Below, in pieces: positions 38,046 through 47,980 of a stretch of DNA of 64,000 nt. Within the stretch, counting starts at the first letter, position 1, and each line of letters begins with the position of its first letter. The stretch spans positions 1-64,000 of the forward strand of contig JAUZQE010000014.1 of the NCBI GenBank assembly GCA_030733815.1, written 5' to 3'. The notes beneath the pieces are model-generated. The model searched no databases and had not been told where the DNA came from. It saw nothing but the letters and a program-made list of their open reading frames with translations. Source of the DNA: Yanghanlia caeni (GTDB lineage: Bacteria; Pseudomonadota; Gammaproteobacteria; Burkholderiales; Burkholderiaceae_B). The translations under genes and the position numbers were made by a program.

Positions 38046-38595
38046 GGTCCACCAGGGCGGCCGCGACCTGCGCGGCACGCGCTTGCGGCACGGCGAGCTT
38101 CCACACCGCGCCCGCGGCGTCGAAGCTTTCGTGCACCACCCGCGCTTCCAGCGCCGGAAAGCGCGACTGCACCAGCGCAACGTCGGCATAGGGGCAGCGG
38201 CACTGTACGAATGCCTCTTCGACGATCTCGACGCGTTGGGCCAGTCGCAGACATTGCGCGGCCACCCCGCCATAGGCGCGCATCAGCCCGCCCGAGCCCA
38301 GCTTGATGCCGCCGAACCAGCGGATCACCAGCACGGCCACGCGATCGCACTTCTGCCCGTCGATCGCCTGCAGAATTGGGCGGCCCGCCGTGCCACCCGG
38401 CTCACCGTCGTCGTTGAACCGGTATTCCTGCCCGATGCGATACGCCCAGCAATTATGCGTGGCGTCGGGCACGTGATGCGCCGCGAAGAACTCCATAGCC
38501 TCGGCGGCTGAACCGACCGGCGCGGCCAGCGCCAGGAACCGGCTCTTCTTGACGATTTCCTCGTACCGCGCAGGAGCACTGAGGGTATAAAGCAT
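37972..38595 (-). CDS. yigZ: YigZ/IMPACT family protein
   Basis: A 207-residue protein of the UPF0029/YigZ family, related to eukaryotic IMPACT. The N-terminal domain carries KKSRFLA and the family motif DGEPGGTAGRPIL, the C-terminal domain an EF-G-like fold. The family is conserved but its role in bacteria is not settled; IMPACT regulates translation through Gcn2. Length is normal. Its last 74 bases overlap the thioredoxin gene tail to tail. It lies 17 bases downstream of the ABC-F gene region on the opposite side of it, with both on the minus strand but ordered away from each other. Confidence 0.88.
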   Translation of the reverse strand: MLYTLSAPARYEEIVKKSRFLALAAPVGSAAEAMEFFAAHHVPDATHNCWAYRIGQEYRFNDDGEPGGTAGRPILQAIDGQKCDRVAVLVIRWFGGIKLGSGGLMRAYGGVAAQCLRLAQRVEIVEEAFVQCRCPYADVALVQSRFPALEARVVHESFDAAGAVWKLAVPQARAAQVAAALVDLTRGRADCSVLPPSPHESSAYREP

Positions 38596-38612
38596 TGCCT
38601 GCGTGGACGCGG

Positions 38613-40217
38613 CTAGGCGGCGATACCGCGCGAGCCAAGGTAGTCTTCGTAACCACCCAGGTAGTCGATGATTTCGCCACTGGGCAGAATCTCGATGATG
38701 CGTGTGGCCAGCCCCGACACGAATTCGCGATCGTGCGACACGAAAAACAGGGTGCCCTTGTAAAGGTCGAGCGCATATTGCAGCGACTCGATCGACTCCA
38801 TGTCGAGGTGATTGGTGGGTTCGTCGAGCAGCATCACGTTGTGCCGGCCCAGCATCAGCCGGCCAAAGCTCATGCGGTTCTTTTCGCCCCCCGAAAGCAC
38901 CGATACGGCCTTGTTGATCTCGTCGCCCGAAAACAGCAGCCGGCCCAGCACCGAGCGGATCGACTGATCGTCGTCTCCCGGCTGGGCGTACTCGGCCAGC
39001 CAGTCGAACAGGTTGGCCTGCGATTCGAACTGATCAGAGACGTCTTGAGCCATGTAGCCCAGATCGGCGCTTTCCGACCATTTGACCGAGCCGGTGTCGG
39101 GCGCGAGATCGCCCGCCAGCATGCGCAGCAGCGTGGTCTTGCCCACACCGTTGGCCCCGATGATGGCGACCTTCTGGCCCGCCTCGAGCGTGAGCGAAAA
39201 ATCGTTGATGACGACCCGGCCGTCGTAGGCCTTGCTGATTTTTTCGGCTGTCACGGCCAGACGGTGCAGCACCTTGTTCTGCTCGAAGCGGATGTACGGG
39301 TGCACGCGCGATGATGGCTTGACCTCGATGGTAGAGGCCTTGATGCGATCGATCTGCTTGAGCCGCGATGTCGCCTGACGCGACTTCGACTTGTTGGCCG
39401 CAAAGCGACGCACGAAATCCTGCAGCTCGGCAACACGTTCCTTGGCCTTGGCATTGGCTGCCGTAACGCGCTCGCGCGCCTGTGCCGCCGCCAGCATGTA
39501 GTCGTCGTAATTGCCCGGATAGATGCGCAGCTCACGGTAATCGAGATCGGCCATGTGCGTGCACACCTGATTCAGGAAGTGCCGGTCGTGGCTGATGATG
39601 ATCATCGTGCTCTGGTAGCTGTTCAGTACACCTTCCAGCCAGCGGATCGTGTTGATATCCAGGTTGTTGGTCGGCTCGTCGAGCAGCAACACGTCGGGGT
39701 TCGAAAAGAGCGCCTGCGCCAGCAGCACCCGCAGCTTCCAGCCTGGCGCGATCTCGCGCATGGGGACAGTGTGCTGTTCAACCGGAAACTCAAGGCCCAG
39801 CAGCAACTCGCCCGCCCGCGCCTCGGCGGTATAGCCGTCGTATTCGGCGAAACGGGCTTCGAGCTCGGCCGCGCGCATGTAGTCATCTTCGGTCGCCTCG
39901 AGGTTGGCGTAAATGGCGTCACGCTCGGTCATGGCCGCCCACATTTCCTCGTGGCCCATCATCACCACGTCGAGTACGCGCACATCTTCGTACGCGAACT
40001 GATCCTGGCGCAGCTTGCCCAGGCGAATGCCGGGATCCAGCGCAACGTTGCCGGCGGACGGTTCCAGGTCGCCCCCGATGATCTTCATGAACGTCGACTT
40101 GCCCGAACCGTTCGCACCGATCAGGCCGTAACGGTTGCCTTCGCCGAATTTGACACTGACATTTTCGAACAACGGCTTGGCGCCGAACTGTATGGTGAGG
40201 TTGGAAGTCGTGATCAC
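38613..40217 (-). CDS. ybiT: ABC-F family ATPase YbiT
   Basis: A 534-residue soluble twin ATPase of the ABC-F group, which bind the ribosome and tune translation. Two nucleotide-binding domains are present: Walker [10 protein letters not shown] near residues 34-42 and GANGVGKTT near 355, with the linker rich in basic residues (about 240-300). The first signature is degenerate (APGWKLR) and the second is LSGGEKN; both traits match E. coli YbiT rather than EttA or Uup. The gene starts with GTG at 40217, aligning with the YbiT N-terminus. No ribosome binding site is obvious. Confidence 0.93.
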   Translation of the reverse strand: MITTSNLTIQFGAKPLFENVSVKFGEGNRYGLIGANGSGKSTFMKIIGGDLEPSAGNVALDPGIRLGKLRQDQFAYEDVRVLDVVMMGHEEMWAAMTERDAIYANLEATEDDYMRAAELEARFAEYDGYTAEARAGELLLGLEFPVEQHTVPMREIAPGWKLRVLLAQALFSNPDVLLLDEPTNNLDINTIRWLEGVLNSYQSTMIIISHDRHFLNQVCTHMADLDYRELRIYPGNYDDYMLAAAQARERVTAANAKAKERVAELQDFVRRFAANKSKSRQATSRLKQIDRIKASTIEVKPSSRVHPYIRFEQNKVLHRLAVTAEKISKAYDGRVVINDFSLTLEAGQKVAIIGANGVGKTTLLRMLAGDLAPDTGSVKWSESADLGYMAQDVSDQFESQANLFDWLAEYAQPGDDDQSIRSVLGRLLFSGDEINKAVSVLSGGEKNRMSFGRLMLGRHNVMLLDEPTNHLDMESIESLQYALDLYKGTLFFVSHDREFVSGLATRIIEILPSGEIIDYLGGYEDYLGSRGIAA

Positions 40218-40272
40218 TTAGAGGGGGCTCGCGATGGTATGAGGTAAAACCCTATATTGTAGCCCTGCAGAG

Positions 40273-41373
40273 TCAGTGATGCTCGCGCAGTAACAAATAC
40301 GCCTGGCCGCCTTCGGTGGCGATGCCCACCTTGCGGCCAACCGGCAGCGTGGCCTTGAGCTTCACGTGCCCGTAGGGCAGACCCGTAACGACCGGCACAC
40401 GACACGCGCTGCGCAACCATGCAATGACCGCGCCCAGATCGTAACCGTTGTCGTGTGGCACCAGCCGATACTCGGTGAAGCGGCCCAGTACGATGGCCTT
40501 CTGGCGCGCCAGGACCCCCGCGTGCAGCAGCTGCGTGAGCATGCGCTCAATACGGTACGGATGTTCGCCGACATCTTCCAGAAACAGTATTCCGCCGTCG
40601 ATATTGGGCATGTACGGCGTACCCAGCAGCGACGCCACCATGGCGAGGTTGCCGCCCCACAGCACGCCGCGCGCGTCCACGGCGTCGGAATCCGGCGACT
40701 CGAAACACAGCACCTCGAGTTCGTCGCGCAACGCCTCGGTAAAGAGATCGGCGGTGAGGTCATCGAGCGACTTCTGGCCGAAATCGGCCACGGCGGTGGG
40801 GCCCGCAAGGCTTTCGGCTCCCGTTCTGGCAAGCAGCGCGAGATTGAATACGGTGAAGTCGCTGTGCCCCACGAACACTTTGCCGCTGTCGGCCACCGCC
40901 TGCCAGTCAATCAGATGCAGCAGCCGGCTCAGCCCATAGCCGCCGCGTGTGGCCATCACCACGGGATGGCGCTGACGCAATGCTCGCTGCACGGCCGCAG
41001 CCCGCTGCCGGTCGGTTCCGGCAAACCGTTCATGCTTTGCAAGCGCGGTGCGGTCTAGCGCAGTGCGAAAGCCGAGCGCCTTGAGCCGCTCACGCGCAAG
41101 CTCGACCGCTGCAGGGTCGAGCACCGCACTGGAAGGCGAAAAGAGGTAAATGCCCTTGGGGTCGCGATGCACATGATCGTGGTCATGGTCATGCGCGTGG
41201 TCATGCTCTGGACTGTGGTCGTGATCGTGTGCGTGGTCATGCTCTGGATCGTGCGCGTGATCGTGTGCGTCATGCGCCGTGTGGTGGGCACAGGCGTCGA
41301 TATGGTGCGCGTATTCGTGATTGTTGGCGGTTCGGCCAGCGTGGCCTGCAGACGCTGTGTCGTGTGGGTTCAT
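40273..41373 (-). CDS. ldcA: LD-carboxypeptidase with a histidine-rich N-terminal extension
   Basis: A 366-residue S66-family peptidase that removes the terminal D-alanine from tetrapeptides in peptidoglycan recycling. The catalytic Ser is in GHSDFT, the Glu in the LWGGNL region and the His in the segment ending TGLPYGHVK. The N-terminal 69 residues hold 23 histidines, mostly in HDHDH runs, ahead of the enzyme fold, which begins with KGIYLFSPSS near 73. This tail includes a two-copy 12-residue repeat. Classic LdcA lacks it and has about 305 residues. It lies downstream of tadA by 35 bases. The tail may bind metal; that is inference. Confidence 0.9.
   Translation of the reverse strand: MNPHDTASAGHAGRTANNHEYAHHIDACAHHTAHDAHDHAHDPEHDHAHDHDHSPEHDHAHDHDHDHVHRDPKGIYLFSPSSAVLDPAAVELARERLKALGFRTALDRTALAKHERFAGTDRQRAAAVQRALRQRHPVVMATRGGYGLSRLLHLIDWQAVADSGKVFVGHSDFTVFNLALLARTGAESLAGPTAVADFGQKSLDDLTADLFTEALRDELEVLCFESPDSDAVDARGVLWGGNLAMVASLLGTPYMPNIDGGILFLEDVGEHPYRIERMLTQLLHAGVLARQKAIVLGRFTEYRLVPHDNGYDLGAVIAWLRSACRVPVVTGLPYGHVKLKATLPVGRKVGIATEGGQAYLLLREHH
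41196..41267. repeat. 36-base tandem repeat in the ldcA His-rich region
   Basis: Two adjacent 36-base units (41196-41231 and 41232-41267) differ at only a few positions. On the minus strand they encode the 12-residue unit with PEHDHAHDHD. It is a likely source of length change in the His-rich tail. Confidence 0.7.
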
Positions 41374-41408
41374 TTTGGCAAGGCAAAGGGATATTTGAAA
41401 AGGCCGTG

Positions 41409-41969
<561 letters not shown>

Positions 41970-42120
41970 CTACACTCTGCTTCGGTGGAGATGGAAAACC
42001 GGCCGTCGGCACGGAAAACCACAGTTTAGCGCCTGCGCGCGCCCGCACCGTCTCCCTTTCCCGATAGCTGATGTAACATTCAGACACCGATAACAAAGTC
42101 TGCTACACAGGAGGGTTTAC

Positions 42121-42957
42121 ATGCTGGGTCGTATCGCCATCTATCTGAGCAACGACGAAGCCTGCTCGCGCCGTATCGATGCCGGGCTGCGCATTGCCAA
42201 AGAGCACAACGCCGAAGTGATCGGGGTGTATCCCAGTGACGGAGCCGCCGGTCATTACTACGATGAAAGCATCATCCCGCAAGACGTCCGCAAGATCCTC
42301 CGTGGTCGTCAAGACGAATACCGCGATTCCGTGCGCAAGCAGTTTCTCGAGCGTGCCGAGGCGGCGGGCGTCAAGGCCCAGTGGCGTTCGCCCCGTGGTG
42401 ATGCCGACGAAGCCCTTTCGCTTCATGCCCGGTATTGCGACCTTCTTGTGATGAGCAAGGCCGAACGGGTCGACACGGTCACCTCCATCATTCCGAATCT
42501 GCCCGAATCCGTCGTAATGGCAGCCGGTCGCCCCGTGCTCATGATTCCGCGCGTCGGCACCGTTCCCACCATTGGCCAGCGCGTTCTGTATTGCTGGGAC
42601 CAACGGCGCGAAGCCGCACGCGCCTTCACCGATGCCGCGCCGTTCCTCAAGAACTGCAAGGAACTGGTGGTGCTCGAGATCGACCGCGACGAAGACGTAT
42701 TCCGCGACGGCGACATCCGTGAAGAAGACATCTCCGACTACTGCATCAGCCGCGGTTATCCCAAGCCCAAGCACCTCGTCAAGAACAGCGAAGGCATCGG
42801 CGTGGGCAACGTCATTCTGAACACCGCCAGCGACATGGGCAGCGACCTCATCGTAATGGGCGCCTACGGCCACAGCCGCATGCGTCAGTGGGTCATGGGC
42901 GGCGCATCGCGTACCCTGCTCTCCTCCATGACCGTACCGGTCTTGCTGGCGCACTAA
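42121..42957 (+). CDS. Universal stress protein with two Usp domains
   Basis: A 278-residue cytoplasmic protein with tandem Usp domains (about residues 1-140 and 150-278). The second carries the ATP-binding type motif GAYGHSRMRQ and SSMTVPVLL near the end, a G-2x-G-9x-G(S/T) pattern; the first is degenerate. Tandem Usps respond to starvation and low oxygen in many proteobacteria. GGAGGGTTTAC is an ideal ribosome binding site. The stop overlaps that of the convergent nnr gene by 3 bases. Confidence 0.92.
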   Translation: MLGRIAIYLSNDEACSRRIDAGLRIAKEHNAEVIGVYPSDGAAGHYYDESIIPQDVRKILRGRQDEYRDSVRKQFLERAEAAGVKAQWRSPRGDADEALSLHARYCDLLVMSKAERVDTVTSIIPNLPESVVMAAGRPVLMIPRVGTVPTIGQRVLYCWDQRREAARAFTDAAPFLKNCKELVVLEIDRDEDVFRDGDIREEDISDYCISRGYPKPKHLVKNSEGIGVGNVILNTASDMGSDLIVMGAYGHSRMRQWVMGGASRTLLSSMTVPVLLAH

Positions 42958-44495
42958 GCAGCAAGCAGTTTCTGCAGCACCCGGGGCAGCAGTCCGGGCA
43001 GGTCTTCCGAGATCAGCCCGGGCCCGCCCAGTGTCCCGGCCTCCCCATGCATCCATACCGCGGCACATGCCGCTTCGAACGGTGGCATGCCCTGCGCCAG
43101 CAGCCCGGCCGTCAGGCCGGCCAGCACATCACCCGTTCCACCGGTAGCCAGCCACGCAGGGGCGTTGGCATTGATGACCGCCCGCCCGCCTGGTTCCGCA
43201 ATGACCGTATCCGCTCCTTTCAAAATAACCACCGCCCCGCTACGGCGGGCAGCGCCGCGCGCGCGTTCAAGTTTGCCGCCCTGCTCGCCACCGAACAGCC
43301 GTACGAACTCGCCTTCGTGGGGTGTGATGATGCACGGGCCGTGCAGCGCCTCGAACAGCACCTGAGGCGCCTCGGCAAACACGGTGAGCGCGTCGGCATC
43401 GAGTACCAGGGCACGGCCGGTTGCGGCGGCAGCCAATACATTGGCGCGGGTCTGCGCGCCCAGCCCCGCCCCGGGGCCGATGACCACCACGTTGCGGCGC
43501 TCATCGGCAAGCGCCGGAGCAAGATCGCTGTCTGGCAGCCGCTCGACCATGATGCTGGTGAGCGCTGCCGCATAAACGGCCCAGGCTTCGGGCGGTGAGG
43601 CCACCGTCACCAGCCCCGCCCCTGCCCGTGCGGCGGCCAGCGCTGCAAGCCGGGCCGCCCCGGTCATGCATGCGCCACCGCCAATCAGCACGTGCCCGCG
43701 CCGATATTTGTGCGCGGACGATACGGGCCAGGGAAACGAAGCGGACCAGAGCCCGGGCGCGTTCTCGAATGTGTCGGGCTCGATGGGCGGCAGCACGGCA
43801 TCCGGAATGCCGATGTCGGCCAGCACCACTTCGCCGCACAATTCGCGGCCCGGCAGCAACAGGTGCCCCGGCTTCTTGCGAAAGAAGGTGACCGTAAGCT
43901 GCGCGGGCGCCGCAAAGCCACGCACAGTGCCAGTCGCGCCATCAAGGCCGCTGGGGACATCGACGGCACAGATCGGCACGCCCCGATGCTGCGCCGCCTG
44001 CAGCAGCCGTGCTGCGGGGCCATCGAAATCGCGCGACAGCCCGGCACCGAACACGGCATCGATCACCAGCCCGGTGCCTGCGAGCAGGATATCTTCTTCA
44101 GCGCTACCGGCGCACCCGGCAGAGCCGTCACCGGCCCCACTGACATGCCCTTCCCCCTGCCCGCTGCTCAGGGAAAACACATCACCCCTCCAACGCTGTG
44201 CATGCACGGCGGCATCGCCACGCAGCGCTGCAACGCTGCCCAGCAGCACCACACGCACGGGCCAGCCCCATTCTGCCAACAGGCGGGCCACCACGAACCC
44301 GTCGCCGCCGTTATTGCCCGGGCCGCACACCACCAGCACCGCTCGCGCGTCCCAGCGCGCGCGAATCGCCTCGGCCACGGCCTGGCCCGCCGCCCGCATG
44401 AGCTGCACCCCCGGCACGCCGCCTGCAATGGCCGCCTGATCGGCACGCCCCATCTGCGCCGGTGTCAACAGGGCATGCCACAACGCATCATTCAT
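42954..44495 (-). CDS. nnr: Bifunctional NAD(P)H-hydrate epimerase / ADP-dependent dehydratase
   Basis: A 513-residue fusion enzyme that repairs hydrated NADH and NADPH. The N-terminal epimerase (YjeF_N, about residues 1-215) has VVCGPGNNGGDGFVVAR; the C-terminal ADP-dependent dehydratase (about 230-510) has the NANAPAWLATGGTGDVLAG loop with catalytic Asp. The start at 44495 fits the family N-terminus MNDALWHALL; the open frame further up overlaps yadG's start region. It is divergent from yadG and convergent with the Usp gene. Length is normal for the fused form. Confidence 0.94.
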   Translation of the reverse strand: MNDALWHALLTPAQMGRADQAAIAGGVPGVQLMRAAGQAVAEAIRARWDARAVLVVCGPGNNGGDGFVVARLLAEWGWPVRVVLLGSVAALRGDAAVHAQRWRGDVFSLSSGQGEGHVSGAGDGSAGCAGSAEEDILLAGTGLVIDAVFGAGLSRDFDGPAARLLQAAQHRGVPICAVDVPSGLDGATGTVRGFAAPAQLTVTFFRKKPGHLLLPGRELCGEVVLADIGIPDAVLPPIEPDTFENAPGLWSASFPWPVSSAHKYRRGHVLIGGGACMTGAARLAALAAARAGAGLVTVASPPEAWAVYAAALTSIMVERLPDSDLAPALADERRNVVVIGPGAGLGAQTRANVLAAAATGRALVLDADALTVFAEAPQVLFEALHGPCIITPHEGEFVRLFGGEQGGKLERARGAARRSGAVVILKGADTVIAEPGGRAVINANAPAWLATGGTGDVLAGLTAGLLAQGMPPFEAACAAVWMHGEAGTLGGPGLISEDLPGLLPRVLQKLLAA

Positions 44496-44563
44496 AAGAC
44501 CTTCCGACTGATTTTGAATTCGGCCGCCTATGGTATCGTGCAGCAGTACGCACGGGAACGAAC

Positions 44564-45480
<917 letters not shown>

Positions 45481-45484
<4 letters not shown>

Positions 45485-46242
45485 ACTGGCACGCCATACG
45501 CGCCATTTATCTGTTTGAAATGGCCCGCACGCGCCGTACGCTGCTGCAGAGCATCGTGGCGCCGGTCATCTCGACCTCGCTCTACTTCATCGTGTTCGGT
45601 GCCGCGATCGGTCACCGCATCAATGAAATCGACGGGGTCAACTACGGCTCGTTCATCGTGCCGGGGCTGATCATGCTGACACTGCTCACGCAAAGCGTCT
45701 CGAATGCGTCGTTCGGCATTTATTTTCCCAAGTTCACCGGCACCATCTACGAAATTCTTTCGGCGCCCATATCGCATTTCGAGATCGCGCTGGGGTTCGT
45801 GGGTGCCGCCGCCACCAAATCGATCATTCTGGCAGTGATCATTCTGGTTACGGCCACGCTGTTCGTGCCCGTGCGCATCGATCACCCGGTATGGATGGTG
45901 GCGTTCCTGCTGCTTACCGCGATCACGTTCAGCCTGTTCGGCTTCATCATCGGAATCTGGGCCGACGGCTTCGAGAAACTGCAGCTGGTGCCGCTGCTGA
46001 TCGTGACGCCACTCACGTTTCTGGGCGGCAGCTTTTATTCAATTGACATGCTGCCACCCTTCTGGCATGCGGTAACACTGTTCAATCCGGCCGTGTACCT
46101 GATCAGTGGCTTTCGGTGGAGCTTCTATGGCATTTCCGACGTGAACGTGACCCTAAGCCTGATCATGACGCTGGTATTCCTGGCGATGTGCCTTGCGACC
46201 ACCGCCTGGATCTTTCGTACCGGCTACCGCCTCAAGAACTAA
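45481..46242 (+). CDS. yadH: ABC-2 transporter permease YadH
   Basis: A 253-residue permease of the ABC-2 type with six hydrophobic segments. It starts with a GTG that overlaps the stop of yadG in a GTGA junction, so it is translated by coupling. The family motif in the loop before the last helices ([16 protein letters not shown]) is present. It forms the channel of an exporter whose substrate is unknown. A hairpin follows the stop. Confidence 0.92.
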
Positions 46243-46253
46243 GCGGGGCGGCA

Positions 46254-46272
46254 GCCGGCACGACGTGCCGGC
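46254..46272. terminator. Hairpin between yadH and the acyl-CoA synthetase gene
   Basis: An 8-base stem (GCCGGCAC with GTGCCGGC) around a GAC loop sits 11 bases after yadH and just before the convergent gene's stop. No T-run follows, so it is only a probable terminator. Confidence 0.45.
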
Positions 46273-46280
46273 GTAGCGGC

Positions 46281-47936
46281 TCAGGCTTCGACTTCCAGGG
46301 CCTCGGCCTTCTTGCGCAGCTCGAATTTCTGGATCTTGCCCGTGGAAGTTTTGGGCAGTTCGCAGAAGACCACATGGCGCGGCACCTTGTAGCCCGCCAG
46401 GTGATCGCGGCAGTGCTTGATGATGTCTTCTGCCGTGACCTGTGCACCTTCCTTGACTTCGACGAAGGCGCAAGGGGTTTCGCCCCAGCGCGCATCGGAT
46501 TTTGCCACCACCGCCACGGCAAGCACCGCAGGATGCCGGTACAAAACGTCTTCGACCTCGATAGACGAAATGTTTTCGCCGCCCGAGATGATGATGTCTT
46601 TGCTGCGGTCTTTGATTTTCATGTAGCCGTCGGGATCGGCCACGGCCAGGTCGCCACTGTGGAACCAGCCGCCCGCCAGTGCTTCCTGGGTGGCCTTGGG
46701 GTTCTTCAGGTAGCCCTTCATGACCATGTTGCCACGGAACATGATCTCGCCCATTGATTCGCCGTCCCAGGGCAGCGGGGTCATGGTGCCGGGATCCATG
46801 ACGCATGAGGCCTCTTCGAGGTGGTAGGCCACACCCTGACGCGCATTGAGCCGTGCCCGTTCGCCGATATCGACGTCCTTCCAGTGGCTGTGCTTGGCGC
46901 ACACCGTGGCGGGGCCGTACGTTTCGGTGAGACCGTACACGTGCAAAAGATCAAAACCCATGCGCTCCATGCCCTCGATCATGGAAGCGGGGGGTGCGGC
47001 GCCGGCCACCATGGCCTTCACGCCCTCGGGGATGCCTTCTTTGAGCGAATCGGGGGCATTCACCAGCATGCTGTGCACGATGGGTGCGCCACAGTAGTGA
47101 TCGACCTTGTGTTCGCGGATGGCATCGAAAATGGCCTTGGCTTCAACCTTGCGCAGGCACACATTGACGCCGGCGCGCGCGGCCACGGCCCAGGGGAAGC
47201 ACCAGCCGTTGCAATGGAACATGGGCAGGGTCCAGAGGTAGACCGGGTGCTTGGGCATGTCCCATTCGAGAATGTTGGAAATGGCGGCGAGTGCGGCGCC
47301 GCGATGATGATAGACCACGCCCTTGGGATTGCCGGTGGTGCCACTGGTGTAGTTCAGCGCAATGGCATCCCATTCGTCGCCCGGCAGCTGCCATTCGAAC
47401 TCGGGGTCGCCGTCGGCAATGAAGGCCTCGTATTCGATGCTGCCGACGCTGTCGGCCGGACCGGTATAGATGGGATCGCTTGCGTCGATGACCTGCAGGG
47501 GCTTGGTGGACTGGCGCAGTTCGAGCGCCTTGCGTGCAACCCCTGCGAATTCGGAATCGACAATGAGCGTACCCGCCTCGCCGTGATCGAGAATGAACGC
47601 CACCGTTTGCGGGTCGAGCCGGGTGTTGATGGTGTTGAGTACCGCGCCGGTCATGGGCACACCGAAGTGCACTTCGACCATGGGCGGAGTGTTGGGCAGC
47701 AGAACGGCGACCGTATCGCCCTTGCCTACCCCGCTGCGCACCAGGGCGCTGGCCAGCTGCCTGCAGCGCCGGTAGGTTTGCGACCAGGTGCGACGTATGG
47801 CCGATTCGCCCGAGCCATGCACGATGGCGGGAAGATCGGGGTACACCCTGGCCGAACGCTCAATGAATGACAAGGGCGATATGGCCGAAAAATTGGCTGC
47901 TGTACGCGGTAAATCCTGGTCGTAGATGCTGCTCAT
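46281..47936 (-). CDS. AMP-dependent acyl-CoA synthetase
   Basis: A 551-residue enzyme of the acyl-adenylate-forming class that activates a carboxylic acid with ATP and CoA. The AMP-binding P-loop YTSGTTGNPKGVV is near residue 205, the LTETYG adenylate motif near 347, and the A8 hinge and C-terminal lysine region GKIQKFELR near 535. It resembles medium-chain or methylmercaptopropionate (DmdB/AlkK-like) ligases; substrate remains open. CAGGAGAC is 6 bases before the ATG. It lies 44 bases downstream of recD but the functions are unrelated. Confidence 0.9.
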   Translation of the reverse strand: MSSIYDQDLPRTAANFSAISPLSFIERSARVYPDLPAIVHGSGESAIRRTWSQTYRRCRQLASALVRSGVGKGDTVAVLLPNTPPMVEVHFGVPMTGAVLNTINTRLDPQTVAFILDHGEAGTLIVDSEFAGVARKALELRQSTKPLQVIDASDPIYTGPADSVGSIEYEAFIADGDPEFEWQLPGDEWDAIALNYTSGTTGNPKGVVYHHRGAALAAISNILEWDMPKHPVYLWTLPMFHCNGWCFPWAVAARAGVNVCLRKVEAKAIFDAIREHKVDHYCGAPIVHSMLVNAPDSLKEGIPEGVKAMVAGAAPPASMIEGMERMGFDLLHVYGLTETYGPATVCAKHSHWKDVDIGERARLNARQGVAYHLEEASCVMDPGTMTPLPWDGESMGEIMFRGNMVMKGYLKNPKATQEALAGGWFHSGDLAVADPDGYMKIKDRSKDIIISGGENISSIEVEDVLYRHPAVLAVAVVAKSDARWGETPCAFVEVKEGAQVTAEDIIKHCRDHLAGYKVPRHVVFCELPKTSTGKIQKFELRKKAEALEVEA

Positions 47937-47980
47937 GATTTGTCTCCTGACTTCCTATGCATTTTTTTCCTCGAACGATA

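Noticed and set aside
46153..46902. A long frame antisense and out of phase within the acyl-CoA synthetase gene
   Set aside because: It is a shadow frame produced by high GC content, with low-complexity Arg and Gly content and no start signals.
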